Positions 1-8,280 of a DNA stretch of 15,320 nt are shown here, in pieces; the stretch's first letter is position 1; every line of letters starts with the position of its first letter. The position numbers were made by a program, and so were the translations under genes. The stretch is from Mageeibacillus sp. UBA5734 (GTDB taxonomy: Bacteria; Bacillota; Clostridia; Saccharofermentanales; UBA5734). The stretch lies in the NCBI GenBank assembly GCA_002419365.1, contig DIGA01000102.1, positions 1-15,320 of the forward strand, in the 5' to 3' direction. The notes below the pieces were generated by a model. The model was given only the letters and a program-made list of their open reading frames with translations, did not search any database and was not told the DNA's origin.

Positions 1-827
1 GCATACTCGCCGCTGACATTATAGGCTGCGATCGGCAGCTGGGTTTGGCTCGAGATTGTCCGAATGACATCGAGATAGGCCAGCGCTGGTTTGACGATGA
101 TCGCGTCTGCGCCTTCCTGTTCGTCGAGATGGACTTCCCGGACGGCCTCCCTGACGTTGTGGAAATCCATTTGATAGGATTTGCGGTCACCGCAACTGGG
201 CGCTGAACCGGCCGCTTCCCGGAATGGACCGTAATAGGCCGACGCGTATTTGACCGCATAGGACATGATCGGGATCTCCTCAAATTTGTTCTGGTCCAGG
301 GCATTGCGGATCGAAAGGATCCGGCCGTCCATCATGTCGGACGGTGCAACCATATCCGCACCAGCTGCTGCGTGGGAGACCGCCGTGCGGGCTAAAAGTT
401 CGAGCGTCGGATCGTTGTCGACAGTCGATCCCTTTAAAACGCCACAATGACCGTGATCTGTATATTCGCACAGGCAGATGTCCGTGATCAGGTATACCTG
501 GTCTCCAAAACGCTTACGGATCGACTGTATCCCTTGCTGGACAATGCCGTCGTCAGCATGGGCTCCCGAGCCAACAGCATCTTTGTTTTCAGGGATGCCA
601 AACAACAGGAACTTGGCAACACCTGCCGCAAGGCTCTGTTCGACGGCCTCCGCCAAACGGTCCGGACTGAAATGGTACTGGCCGTCCATGGACAGGATCG
701 GCTCCCGGATATTGGTTCCGGATCTGATGAAAAGTGGCTGGATCAGCGCGTCACTGCTCAGTCGGGTTTCGCGCACAAGTCCGCGGATGACTTGGTTTTG
801 CCGCAAACGGCGGGGTCGGATGATCAT
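1..827 (-). CDS. hemB: Porphobilinogen synthase (delta-aminolevulinic acid dehydratase), 3' end cut by window edge
   Basis: HemB condenses two 5-aminolevulinate molecules into porphobilinogen in the cytoplasm. The reading frame begins at an ATG (825-827) and stays open to the left edge, giving 275 codons of a family usually about 325 long, so roughly 50 C-terminal residues lie outside the window. The zinc-binding cysteine cluster is visible as DICLCEYTDHGHCGV (C118, C120, C128). The two active-site lysines are K193 in MSYAVKYASAYYGPFR and K246 in IIVKPA. It therefore looks like an intact zinc-type enzyme. A ribosome-binding sequence (AAGGAG) lies at the end of the preceding cobA-hemD gene, whose stop is only 4 bases upstream, so the two are probably translated together. 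It is the last gene seen in the operon; hemL would be a natural next gene but is not visible. Confidence 0.96.
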   Translation of the reverse strand, partial: MIIRPRRLRQNQVIRGLVRETRLSSDALIQPLFIRSGTNIREPILSMDGQYHFSPDRLAEAVEQSLAAGVAKFLLFGIPENKDAVGSGAHADDGIVQQGIQSIRKRFGDQVYLITDICLCEYTDHGHCGVLKGSTVDNDPTLELLARTAVSHAAAGADMVAPSDMMDGRILSIRNALDQNKFEEIPIMSYAVKYASAYYGPFREAAGSAPSCGDRKSYQMDFHNVREAVREVHLDEQEGADAIIVKPALAYLDVIRTISSQTQLPIAAYNVSGEY

Positions 828-831
828 GGTT

Positions 832-2355
832 TCAAACTCCTTGAGATGCTTCGTTGACCAGCGCACAAAGTAATTCAGCCATCGATGCTGTTGTGGCCTG
901 ATCAGAAATACGGATTTTCATGCCAGATGACGCTGCCTTTTTTGCAGTTTGCTGGCCGATGCAGACTGCGGTTACCCGACTAAAATCATATGGTGCAACA
1001 ACACCCTGGGCAAAGCTGGTTACACAGCTGGCACTGGTGAAGGTCACATAGTCAAAGTCACCTGGATCGATCGGAACATGGGCAATCCGGACAGTTTCGT
1101 ACAGGCTTATTTCGGTAAAATCGATTCCTGCATCACGCAGGCGGTCAGTCAATTGCGGATCAGAATCACGGGCCCTGGCGATCAACAGGCGGCCTGGCTC
1201 GAACTGATCCTGAGCCAGCAGCTGGTCAGCCAGATCGCCACCATTGTAAATGGTTGGCACAAAGTCAGCTTTCAACCCATAAGTCTGAAGCGCCTTCGCC
1301 GTTTCACTGCCGATGACGGCAATTTTCAAGCCAGCCACTGAACGGCTGTCGAGTCCGATTGCCATCAGATGGTTAAAAAAACTGTGCACCCCGGTGACAC
1401 TGGTCAGAACCAGCGTATTGTAGTGACTCAGATTCGGCAGATCTAAAGCCAGGTTCCGAATCTCGATTGAAGGAATCGGGGTCACTGCGGCGCCAAGTTC
1501 ACGCAGCCGGGAAACAAAAGCTGCGGCCTGTGCCTGCGGACGGGTGACCAGGATTCGGACACCTTTGAGCGGCAGCTGGGAAAACCAGTCCATTTTGTCA
1601 GACAAGCTGCAGACCCGGCCGACAACGATCAATGCAGGCGATTGGAAATTCAGTTCCGCCACTTGTGCTGCCAAAGTGGCGATGGTCGCCACAATTTTGC
1701 GCTGTTCAGGTCTTGTCCCGTGTTCGATGACAGCACTCGGCATATCCAATGGCATCCCGGCATTCAGCAGACCATCCATGATTTCACCGACAGTCGCCAG
1801 TGACATCAGGAAGACGAGGGTCCCATTCAGTCGCACCAAGGCGTCGTAGTCCAGATCAAGTGGCTGGTCCGATCGCTTGTGGCCGGTGATCATGTGGACC
1901 GATGAGCAATAATCGCGATGAGTGACTGGAATACCCGCATAAGCTGGAACTGCCAACGCTGAAGTCACACCGGGGACCACCTCAAACGGAATCCCATTGG
2001 CGATCAGAGCCTCGAGTTCCTCCCCGCCGCGGCCGAAGAGGAAGCTGTCACCGCCCTTGAGACGGATGACCTGGCGTCCGGAGCGGGCTAATTCGACCAG
2101 TATCTGGTTGATCCGTTCCTGCGGAACTGGATGGCTGCCGGCATTTTTGCCGACATCGACTCTTTCTGCTGTCGGAGGGATCAATTCGAGTATCCCGGTG
2201 TCGACCAGACGGTCCAGAACGACAACCTCGGCCTGACGCAGCAATGCCGCTGCCTTGACGGTCAGCAGCCCGGGATCGCCAGGTCCTGCGCCAACGAGAA
2301 AAACTTTGCCCGTGATTCTTTTGGGATCTTGTTCTGTAACCAATCGGTCAACCAT
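832..2355 (-). CDS. cobA-hemD: Fused uroporphyrinogen-III C-methyltransferase / uroporphyrinogen-III synthase
   Basis: This 507-residue protein combines two consecutive steps: closure of hydroxymethylbilane to uroporphyrinogen III (HemD) and its double SAM-dependent methylation to precorrin-2 (CobA/SUMT), the branch point from haem to corrinoids. Residues about 15-255 are the SUMT domain, with the SAM-binding GAGPGDP at 22-28, GGDSFLFGRG at 101-110 and VVPGVTSALAVPAYAGIPVTH. Residues about 265-507 are the HemD domain, starting GVRILVTRPQ and including TFTSASCVTSF. The ATG lies 3 bases after the hemC stop, with AAAGGA upstream. This fusion order is well known in Clostridia and other Bacillota. 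The protein lacks the NAD-dependent precorrin-2 dehydrogenase/chelatase part of CysG, so oxidation and cobalt insertion must come from another gene not seen here. Confidence 0.96.
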   Translation of the reverse strand: MVDRLVTEQDPKRITGKVFLVGAGPGDPGLLTVKAAALLRQAEVVVLDRLVDTGILELIPPTAERVDVGKNAGSHPVPQERINQILVELARSGRQVIRLKGGDSFLFGRGGEELEALIANGIPFEVVPGVTSALAVPAYAGIPVTHRDYCSSVHMITGHKRSDQPLDLDYDALVRLNGTLVFLMSLATVGEIMDGLLNAGMPLDMPSAVIEHGTRPEQRKIVATIATLAAQVAELNFQSPALIVVGRVCSLSDKMDWFSQLPLKGVRILVTRPQAQAAAFVSRLRELGAAVTPIPSIEIRNLALDLPNLSHYNTLVLTSVTGVHSFFNHLMAIGLDSRSVAGLKIAVIGSETAKALQTYGLKADFVPTIYNGGDLADQLLAQDQFEPGRLLIARARDSDPQLTDRLRDAGIDFTEISLYETVRIAHVPIDPGDFDYVTFTSASCVTSFAQGVVAPYDFSRVTAVCIGQQTAKKAASSGMKIRISDQATTASMAELLCALVNEASQGV

Positions 2356-2358
2356 GTT

Positions 2359-3258
2359 TTAAAGTCCTTTCGGCAATCTAGTGAGGATCTGCTGCGCCGC
2401 TGCTTCCCCCAGCTGGACGGCCTCGGAGCGCCGTCCGCTGATCGTCTGCGTCAACGTCTGGCCGTCATCCTCGTCATGGAAGAATCCTGTCAGGGTCAGT
2501 TGATCCCCATTGATTTCTGCATATGCTGCGACCGGGAGACTGCAGCCGCCGTCCAGCGTCCGGACAAAGCTGCGTTCCGCCAAGGCTGCGTCCCAAGCCT
2601 GATGATCATGGAAAATGTTCAGGCATGCAGGGTCAAAATCTGATCGAGCCTGTACGGCAAGAATGCCTTGGCCGCAAGCGGGTATCATTTCCTCAACACT
2701 GAAAACTCTGCTGACACGGTGCTCGAGGCCCAATCGCCGGATGCCGGCATAGGCCAGGACGAGTGCTGCATAGTCACCTCGATCCAGTTTTGCCAAACGG
2801 GTCTGGATATTGCCGCGAACCGGCGCTGTCTCCATGTCCGGAAAGAGCGATCCAAGCTGGATCCGCCGGCGGGCGCTCGAGCAGCCAATGGGCAAGTTCG
2901 GATCCAGCGTGTCGCAGTTGGCTGGAAGAATCAGGACATCGCGAGGATCTTCGCGCCGGGACATGGCAATGATCGGCAATTGCGGGTTGTTTTCCATTGG
3001 CATGTCCTTGAGGCTGTGCACGGTAATGTCTGCTCGATCGTCAAGCAATGCCCGGTCCAGCTCTTTGACAAACAAGCCCTTGCCCCCGATTTTGTCCAGC
3101 GTCTGGTCAAGAATCAGGTCACCGGTTGTTTTCATGGTGATCAATTCCAGCTCCAGCTCAGGATTTTCTGCCTGCAATGCAGACATGACCAGTCTGGACT
3201 GGATGACGGCCAGCTGGCTATCGCGGCTGGCCACACGAATTTTCCTCGGTTGCATCAT
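2359..3258 (-). CDS. hemC: Hydroxymethylbilane synthase (porphobilinogen deaminase)
   Basis: HemC polymerises four porphobilinogen units into the linear tetrapyrrole hydroxymethylbilane, the substrate of the downstream HemD domain. The 299-residue length is normal for the family. Visible motifs are RKIRVASRDSQLA near the N-terminus, HSLKDMP with the catalytic aspartate D85, the arginine-rich SSARRRIQL substrate site, IPACGQGILAVQAR, and the dipyrromethane cofactor cysteine C239 in LDGGCSLPVAAYAE. The start codon overlaps the cbiJ stop as ATGA; a second ATG follows immediately, so the protein may begin MM or M. No missing residues were noticed. Confidence 0.97.
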   Translation of the reverse strand: MMQPRKIRVASRDSQLAVIQSRLVMSALQAENPELELELITMKTTGDLILDQTLDKIGGKGLFVKELDRALLDDRADITVHSLKDMPMENNPQLPIIAMSRREDPRDVLILPANCDTLDPNLPIGCSSARRRIQLGSLFPDMETAPVRGNIQTRLAKLDRGDYAALVLAYAGIRRLGLEHRVSRVFSVEEMIPACGQGILAVQARSDFDPACLNIFHDHQAWDAALAERSFVRTLDGGCSLPVAAYAEINGDQLTLTGFFHDEDDGQTLTQTISGRRSEAVQLGEAAAQQILTRLPKGL

Positions 3259-4046
3259 TTGCGTGTCGCCTCTCTTTCTTCGATGGCTGCGATCAGGTCG
3301 TCCAGGTTCAAGCCCTGTTCAACTGATGGCCGGCCAATGACAACCAGCATGGCGCCAGCAGCCTTGGCTGCTGCGGCTTTTTTAGCAAAGCCCCCGATTT
3401 CGCCCGAGTTCTTCGTCAGCATGAATCGGCACTGGCATTGAACCAGCATGGCTTTATTAAGATCTAATGAAAATGGGCCTTGCATGGCGATGATGTTTTT
3501 GCCCGGCAAGCCCAGCGCTTTGCAGACTTCGATCGCTTGAGCATCTGGCAGCAACCGGACAATGACACGGCTGGCAAAGTCCGGTAAAAGACTGAGCTGA
3601 GCAAGATGCTTGGTACCGATCGCGGCCAGGATCTTGCCCGGTTGCTGGCTCAAGTACTCCACAGCGGCATCAACATCTGGCAGGACAATCATCTCGCCGT
3701 CGCAATGGCCGGCCGGCCGAACCAGGCGTAAACATGGGACCATCGATTGGGCAGCAGCTTCCCGGATCGTTTCGCTGGCCAGGACGGCATATGGATGGGT
3801 TGCATCAACGATCAAGCTGTAATTCTGCCGCTTGATCAGGTCCACCATTTCTTGTGCGTTCAAGCGGCAGACATAAACAGTCTGTGCTTGCTGCTGTTTT
3901 TCGACCACTTCGCGCCCATACTCAGTCGCGACTGACAGGTCGGCTTTAAATCCCCGTTTGGCCAATGCATCGAAAAGCAGGCGGCCTTCGGTCGTACCGC
4001 CAAAAATCAAGACCTTCTCCTGGTGTTCCGAACCGGTCATCTTCAT
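3255..4046 (-). CDS. cbiJ: Cobalt-precorrin-6A reductase
   Basis: CbiJ (CobK in the aerobic pathway) reduces the macrocycle of cobalt-precorrin-6A to cobalt-precorrin-6B with a nicotinamide cofactor. The 263-residue protein starts with KVLIFGGTTEGRLL, the N-terminal nucleotide-binding signature of the family. It also has IVDATHPYAVLASETI, a block conserved in CbiJ/CobK, and IAMQGPFSLDLN, followed by the LTKNSGEIGGFAKKAAAA segment that forms part of the second domain. It overlaps cbiH upstream and hemC downstream by 4 bases each (ATGA), which implies translational coupling. Its substrate is produced downstream of CbiD, which is encoded in the same operon as part of the CbiO fusion. Confidence 0.94.
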   Translation of the reverse strand: MKMTGSEHQEKVLIFGGTTEGRLLFDALAKRGFKADLSVATEYGREVVEKQQQAQTVYVCRLNAQEMVDLIKRQNYSLIVDATHPYAVLASETIREAAAQSMVPCLRLVRPAGHCDGEMIVLPDVDAAVEYLSQQPGKILAAIGTKHLAQLSLLPDFASRVIVRLLPDAQAIEVCKALGLPGKNIIAMQGPFSLDLNKAMLVQCQCRFMLTKNSGEIGGFAKKAAAAKAAGAMLVVIGRPSVEQGLNLDDLIAAIEEREATRK

Positions 4047-4792
4047 ACGTCACGATAACCGCGTGGTGTGACCAGGCGGCCATTGATCACTCGCGACTGG
4101 CTGTTGCCGACAAAGACCGTTGTGAACATATCCACCGTCTGATGCTGAAGTTCTGCCAACGTACACAGGGTCATGCTTTGGCCATCCCGGCCAATTTGCC
4201 TGACGTAGCCACAGCATGTGTCCGGTGATTTGAACTGCAGTAGATGGCCACAGGCTTCACACAGGTAATAGCCTCGTTTCTGGCTGGAAGGGTTGTAGAG
4301 GCAAATCGCAAAATCTGCTTCAGCAGCCAGACGGAGCCGTTTGACGATGATTTCCCAGGGTGTGAGCAGGTCACTCAAGCTGATCACTGCAAAGTCGTGG
4401 CCTAGCGGAGCACCCAAGACCGCAGCGCCTGAACTGGCAGCCGTTACCCCGGCAACAACATCAATCTGAATTTCCGGGTGTTCCGCAGCCACTTCCATCA
4501 TGACTCCGGCCATACCATATATCCCGGCGTCCCCGCTACAAACCAGGGCGACCGAATGGCCTTCGAGTGCATGATCCAGCACCATCCGGCAGCGATCGAC
4601 TTCTTTTTTCATCGGTGTCGACAGAACGGTCTTGCCAACGGTCACCTCGGCGATCAGTCCGACATACAGGTCGTACCCCACGATCACTTCACTCTCTGCG
4701 AGGGCTTGGCGTGCTGCGGCAGTCAGCATGGCTGGCGTACCCGGGCCGATTCCGACAACGCTGATCTTACTGGTTTTTTCTATTTTGCTCAT
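4043..4792 (-). CDS. cbiH: Cobalt-precorrin-3B C17-methyltransferase (ring contraction enzyme)
   Basis: CbiH methylates C17 and drives contraction of the tetrapyrrole ring to cobalt-precorrin-4. SAM methyltransferase motifs are clear: SVVGIGPGTPAMLTAAARQA at the N-terminus, EVIVGYDLYVGLI, CSGDAGIYGMAGVMMEV, and LYNPSSQKR in the C-terminal half. I place the start at the ATG 4790-4792, which overlaps the hemA stop as ATGA like most junctions in this operon. An in-frame ATG 10 codons upstream (4820-4822) would add METIPGICDN and lengthen the overlap with hemA. The protein from the chosen start is 249 residues, normal for the family without extra domains. It has several cysteines in the CEACGHLL and TCCGYVRQIG segments; I see no reason to read them as a metal site. 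Confidence 0.93.
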   Translation of the reverse strand: MSKIEKTSKISVVGIGPGTPAMLTAAARQALAESEVIVGYDLYVGLIAEVTVGKTVLSTPMKKEVDRCRMVLDHALEGHSVALVCSGDAGIYGMAGVMMEVAAEHPEIQIDVVAGVTAASSGAAVLGAPLGHDFAVISLSDLLTPWEIIVKRLRLAAEADFAICLYNPSSQKRGYYLCEACGHLLQFKSPDTCCGYVRQIGRDGQSMTLCTLAELQHQTVDMFTTVFVGNSQSRVINGRLVTPRGYRDV

Positions 4793-5811
4793 ATTGTCAC
4801 AAATGCCCGGTATTGTTTCCACCGGGTGAATTCCCCATTATATTTTCCGATGATGGCATCGATCTCCATCAATTGGCGTGTATGATCTGCAATCACCTCC
4901 GCCTTGGCGATCGAGTCAATATCCTTCAAGGAAACACCGGGCAATTCAGCAATGCGCTTGTCGATATCCCGCGGAACGGCAAGGTCGATCAGCAGGCCAG
5001 GACGGAGCGGCAGATTGACAAACGCTTCATAGGTCAACGTATGATGCGGACTGTTGGTCGCACTGACGACCGCTTCAAAGTCTCCTAGATCTTCATATCG
5101 ACAGGCATAATCCCGGATGTTCACCCCCGCTGGAATATCGGTCGATTTAGCACAGTGATGCCGCCGGGTCATGGCCACAGAATAGCCATGCTTGACCAGT
5201 TCGCAGGCCACCATTCGGCCGACCTGGCCGCTGCCAATCACCAAGACGGATTTGACTGGCGCTATCTGGGTGCGGTGGAGATTCAACACGTGAAGGGTCT
5301 TTTCGGCAACCGATCGATCGGCATTGGAAAAGCGTACCGTAGTCTTGATTTTTTTTGCTGCGGTAACCGCGGTCCGGAATAGCACTTCCAGATTGTGGTC
5401 TGTCACCAGGTTTTCCCGGGCAAAAGCAATCGCCGTCTTGACTTGGGTGATGATCTGGTCTTCCCCCCAAATCTGGGATTTCACCCCGCAGGCCAGTCTG
5501 CAAAGATGCCAGAAGACTTCATCCCCCCGGCGGACTCTGTGCAAGTACTGGAATAGGGTGATGTCCGCACCCATCAGTCGGCAGAGAAGCTCGAAAGGAT
5601 TGATTTCGACTTCATCGGTGCATGAAAGGTACAGCTCCGTTCGATTGCATGTCGAAAGGATGACCGCACCCTTGATATTCGGTTCTTGTTTCAGTCGTTC
5701 ATAGAGCTGGCTTTGGGCGGACTGGGTGAAGAAAAAGCACGATCTGGTGTCGATGTCCGCCAGTGAATAGTCGATACCCGCCATCATGATGTTCAAAATA
5801 TACACCGCCAT
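4789..5811 (-). CDS. hemA: Glutamyl-tRNA reductase, short form without dimerisation domain
   Basis: HemA reduces glutamyl-tRNA(Glu) to glutamate-1-semialdehyde, the first committed step of tetrapyrrole synthesis by the C5 route. The catalytic cysteine is in ILSTCNRTELYLSC, the GluTR-type HLCRLACGVKSQIWGEDQI block carries the conserved histidine, and the NADPH domain has VLVIGSGQVGR (GxGxxG). The start is uncertain. The frame is open from an ATG at 5832, but alignment to family N-termini fits ATG 5811 (MAVYILNIMMAGIDYS) or the ATG pair at 5787/5784; none has a strong Shine-Dalgarno, and 5811 and 5832 both overlap the end of cbiG. From 5811 the protein is 340 residues, against about 420 for a full-length enzyme. 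It ends just after the start of the long spinal helix, so the C-terminal dimerisation domain is absent. The next gene starts in the stop codon, so no missing part lies in another frame. Confidence 0.92.
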   Translation of the reverse strand: MAVYILNIMMAGIDYSLADIDTRSCFFFTQSAQSQLYERLKQEPNIKGAVILSTCNRTELYLSCTDEVEINPFELLCRLMGADITLFQYLHRVRRGDEVFWHLCRLACGVKSQIWGEDQIITQVKTAIAFARENLVTDHNLEVLFRTAVTAAKKIKTTVRFSNADRSVAEKTLHVLNLHRTQIAPVKSVLVIGSGQVGRMVACELVKHGYSVAMTRRHHCAKSTDIPAGVNIRDYACRYEDLGDFEAVVSATNSPHHTLTYEAFVNLPLRPGLLIDLAVPRDIDKRIAELPGVSLKDIDSIAKAEVIADHTRQLMEIDAIIGKYNGEFTRWKQYRAFVTI

Positions 5812-6821
5812 TCTTTGCTCGCCAGAGCACATGTCATGCCGTTCTGGATCTGTTTGCTCAAGATCATCTGACCGCTGCTAGCCAGGATGGCGCTGCGCTC
5901 GCAGACATTATCCACGCCAGTCACCGACCGGACAAAGGTCGATGTCTGGAAATCTCCCTTTGCAGCCTGCAGGTCGTCAGGTGAATAGGTGATCAATGAA
6001 AGTTTGAATTTATCGCAAAAGGCCAGGATGCAGGGTTCGTCCTTTTTAAGAGCGATGGAGGCCATGCAGGCGACAGCTTCAAGCGCGATCATTCGGGAGG
6101 CCAGGATGGCCAGGATAAAATCTTCAAATTGTGCGGGGTCAGTGCCTTTGCGACAACCGACTCCGATCGTGATGGTCTTGGGGATGACCTGCAGCGTCAA
6201 CGCAAACGGTTCCTGGCCGATCGTCTGGGAAACCCAGATGCCTGCAGCAGAAATTGCTCCACGAGCAGCATCATCTGCTAAAAGAGATGGCACCACAAGG
6301 CCTTCCGGCAGTTCACCTTCGATCGGGAAATCAGATAGCAGGCCAACCGGTTCATGGGCCAGAATACGGCTCGAAACTGCCTTGATCCGGGTGATGTCGC
6401 GAATGGCGCAGTTGTTCTGCCGGCTCCAGACATCGACCGCAAACCGGTTATGCAAGTCAGTTGCCGTGGTGATCACAGGCGTTGCATTCAGCGCATGAGC
6501 CACTTGCAGCGCCAGCTGATTGGCCCCGCCCAGATGCCCGGAGAGAATCGGGATCACGTATCGACCAGTTTCGTCGAGAACCAGGACCGCAGGGTCCTGC
6601 GATTTGTCGCGCAGCAAAGGAGCAATCAGTCGCACCGCGATCGCGGCTGCGCCAATGAAAACCAGCAAGTCGCTGGCACGGAATTGATCCGCCACAAAAA
6701 TGCGCGCCGAAGACAGCGATGGATCATGCCGCACAGGATCAAGCCCCAGGATCTTTGTCTGAAGCAAGCGATCGGCCAAGTTTTCACCGATTTGGGTAAA
6801 GGCAAGAATACTGGTCCTCAT
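5793..6821 (-). CDS. cbiG: Cobalt-precorrin-5A hydrolase
   Basis: CbiG opens the delta-lactone of cobalt-precorrin-5A and releases the C20 carbon as acetaldehyde, giving cobalt-precorrin-5B, the substrate of CbiD. The 342-residue protein has the expected three parts: an N-terminal domain (TSILAFTQIGENLADRL), the conserved ILSGHLGGANQLALQVA block with TPVITTATD after it, and a C-terminal domain opening with TIGVGCRKGTDPAQF. The start ATG overlaps the cbiF stop as ATGA. Its 3' end overlaps the possible hemA starts. The length is normal and I see no damaged motif. Confidence 0.94.
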   Translation of the reverse strand: MRTSILAFTQIGENLADRLLQTKILGLDPVRHDPSLSSARIFVADQFRASDLLVFIGAAAIAVRLIAPLLRDKSQDPAVLVLDETGRYVIPILSGHLGGANQLALQVAHALNATPVITTATDLHNRFAVDVWSRQNNCAIRDITRIKAVSSRILAHEPVGLLSDFPIEGELPEGLVVPSLLADDAARGAISAAGIWVSQTIGQEPFALTLQVIPKTITIGVGCRKGTDPAQFEDFILAILASRMIALEAVACMASIALKKDEPCILAFCDKFKLSLITYSPDDLQAAKGDFQTSTFVRSVTGVDNVCERSAILASSGQMILSKQIQNGMTCALASKEWRCIF

Positions 6822-7600
6822 GGTTGAACCTGAGGTGTTGGCTGATTGAACTCGGCCTGACGGAACTCATGCGTGAAAAATGGATCGTAGAGCAAACTCC
6901 GATCATACGTATCGCCGAGAAAGTGACCGACAAGGATCAGGGCCGTTTTGCTGATGGCGTTGTCGCGCGCAGCTGCTGGCAATCCTGCTACCGTGGTGCG
7001 CACAACTTTTTGTTCCGGCCACGTGGCCTTATAAACGATTGCTGCCGGTGTCGCCGGGTCATAGCCGCCACTGATCAGCTCCAAGCTCAGGTCTTCGAGC
7101 AAACCGGTCGACAGGAAGATCACCATGGTCGACTGGTGGGCCGCCAGGCAGGCGATTGACTCCCGCGCAGGAACCGGTGTCCGGCCAGACATCCGTGTCA
7201 GGATCACGGTCTGGCTGACATTCGGCAAGGTGAGTTCCGCTTCAAGGGCAGCAGCAGCACCACAGAATGAACTCACCCCGGGAATGACCTCATAAGCCAG
7301 ATCAAGCTTGTCAAGGGCATCCATCTGCTCGCGGATCGCACCATAGATGCTGGGGTCGCCTGTATGGAGGCGGACTATGTCCTGGCCTTTGCTCGAAGCG
7401 GCGGCCATCTTGGCGATGACATCCTCGAGGGTCATCGCCGCACTGTTCAGGATCTCGCAACCGGGATGGGTCCAAGCCAGCAATTCCGGATTGACCAGGG
7501 ATCCCGCGTAGATCACAACATCAGTTTGTGCCAGCATTTTCTGCCCACGAACGGTGATCAGGTCAGGTGCTCCAGGGCCAGCACCAATAAAATGAATCAT
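6818..7600 (-). CDS. cbiF: Cobalt-precorrin-4 C11-methyltransferase
   Basis: CbiF transfers a methyl group from SAM to C11 of cobalt-precorrin-4, just before the CbiG step. The 260-residue protein starts IHFIGAGPGAPDLITVRGQ, the classic SAM-binding loop of the tetrapyrrole methylases. It continues with DVVIYAGSLVNPELL, RLHTGDPSIYGAIREQMDAL, VIPGVSSFCGAAAALEAELT and VILTRMSGRTPVP, all typical of CbiF/CobM. A strong ribosome-binding sequence (GGAGG) lies 8 bases before the ATG, inside the end of cbiL; the ATG overlaps the cbiL stop as ATGA. The gene order cbiF-cbiG follows the order of the reactions. Confidence 0.96.
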   Translation of the reverse strand: MIHFIGAGPGAPDLITVRGQKMLAQTDVVIYAGSLVNPELLAWTHPGCEILNSAAMTLEDVIAKMAAASSKGQDIVRLHTGDPSIYGAIREQMDALDKLDLAYEVIPGVSSFCGAAAALEAELTLPNVSQTVILTRMSGRTPVPARESIACLAAHQSTMVIFLSTGLLEDLSLELISGGYDPATPAAIVYKATWPEQKVVRTTVAGLPAAARDNAISKTALILVGHFLGDTYDRSLLYDPFFTHEFRQAEFNQPTPQVQP

Positions 7601-8280
7601 AGGTTTGCCTCCTTGACAATGACTACAGAAAAATAGCTGGCCTGATCGTCCAGTGTATCGAGATTACAATGGACCTTCTCATCACGCATACCACAACGTT
7701 CAACCGCCTGGGCAATCTTGCTCTGCTTTTTCAAGGCCTTTTTGATGTGGCTGATATTCTTGCCCGCTTTCATCAAAACCTGGGTTCCCGTCGCGTGGAG
7801 CGCCTGCTCAACTGATTCGCGGGTCGCCGGGACAATATGCAGCGACTGACTTGCTTCACAGAGTGGCTGGTTCAATCGGGCCGCCACAGCACAGAACGAT
7901 GGGACACCCGGAATCATTTGCGTATCGTAACCGAGCTCGGTCAGTTGCCTTTGGATGTAAATTGCCGTTGAATAAATAGCCGGATCGCCCAGCGTCAGAA
8001 AGGCGACATCCAGACCTTGATCCAGAAACGCGGCCAGTTTTTTTGCATTTGAACGATGGTAGCGATCGATCACTGCCTGATCTCTGATCATTGGCGAATC
8101 GCAACAGACGATTATCTTGCCATCGGCGAGTTCCCCGGCGATCCCCAGGACTACATTCTCGGAGCCCTGGCTGTCTGGCACAGCGATCACTTCGCAAGTA
8201 TTGATGATCGAAATTGCTTTGCGAGTCATCAACTCCGGATCGCCGGGACCCATCCCAACGCTGTAAAAAACACCCTTCAT
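7597..8280 (-). CDS. cbiL: Cobalt-precorrin-2 C20-methyltransferase
   Basis: CbiL adds the C20 methyl group to cobalt-precorrin-2 to make cobalt-precorrin-3, the first peripheral methylation after cobalt insertion. The 227-residue length is usual. It has the SAM-binding start GVFYSVGMGPGDPELMTRKA, then FLTLGDPAIYSTAIYIQRQL, MIPGVPSFCAVAARLNQPL and VLMKAGKNISHIKKAL, which distinguish CbiL/CobI from the other methylases in this operon. The start codon overlaps the stop of the cbiO-cbiD fusion as ATGA, and GGAGGACAAG directly before it supplies a ribosome-binding site. Confidence 0.95.
   Translation of the reverse strand: MKGVFYSVGMGPGDPELMTRKAISIINTCEVIAVPDSQGSENVVLGIAGELADGKIIVCCDSPMIRDQAVIDRYHRSNAKKLAAFLDQGLDVAFLTLGDPAIYSTAIYIQRQLTELGYDTQMIPGVPSFCAVAARLNQPLCEASQSLHIVPATRESVEQALHATGTQVLMKAGKNISHIKKALKKQSKIAQAVERCGMRDEKVHCNLDTLDDQASYFSVVIVKEANL

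Noticed and set aside
447..857. Overlapping open frames on the plus strand near the left edge
   Set aside because: They are shadows of hemB, which is open on the minus strand through the left edge and shows all its metal and active-site residues.
2668..3441. A 257-codon open frame on the plus strand across hemC and the end of cbiJ
   Set aside because: It is antisense to two clear genes, has no family motif or ribosome-binding site, and is explained by the codon bias of the opposite strand.
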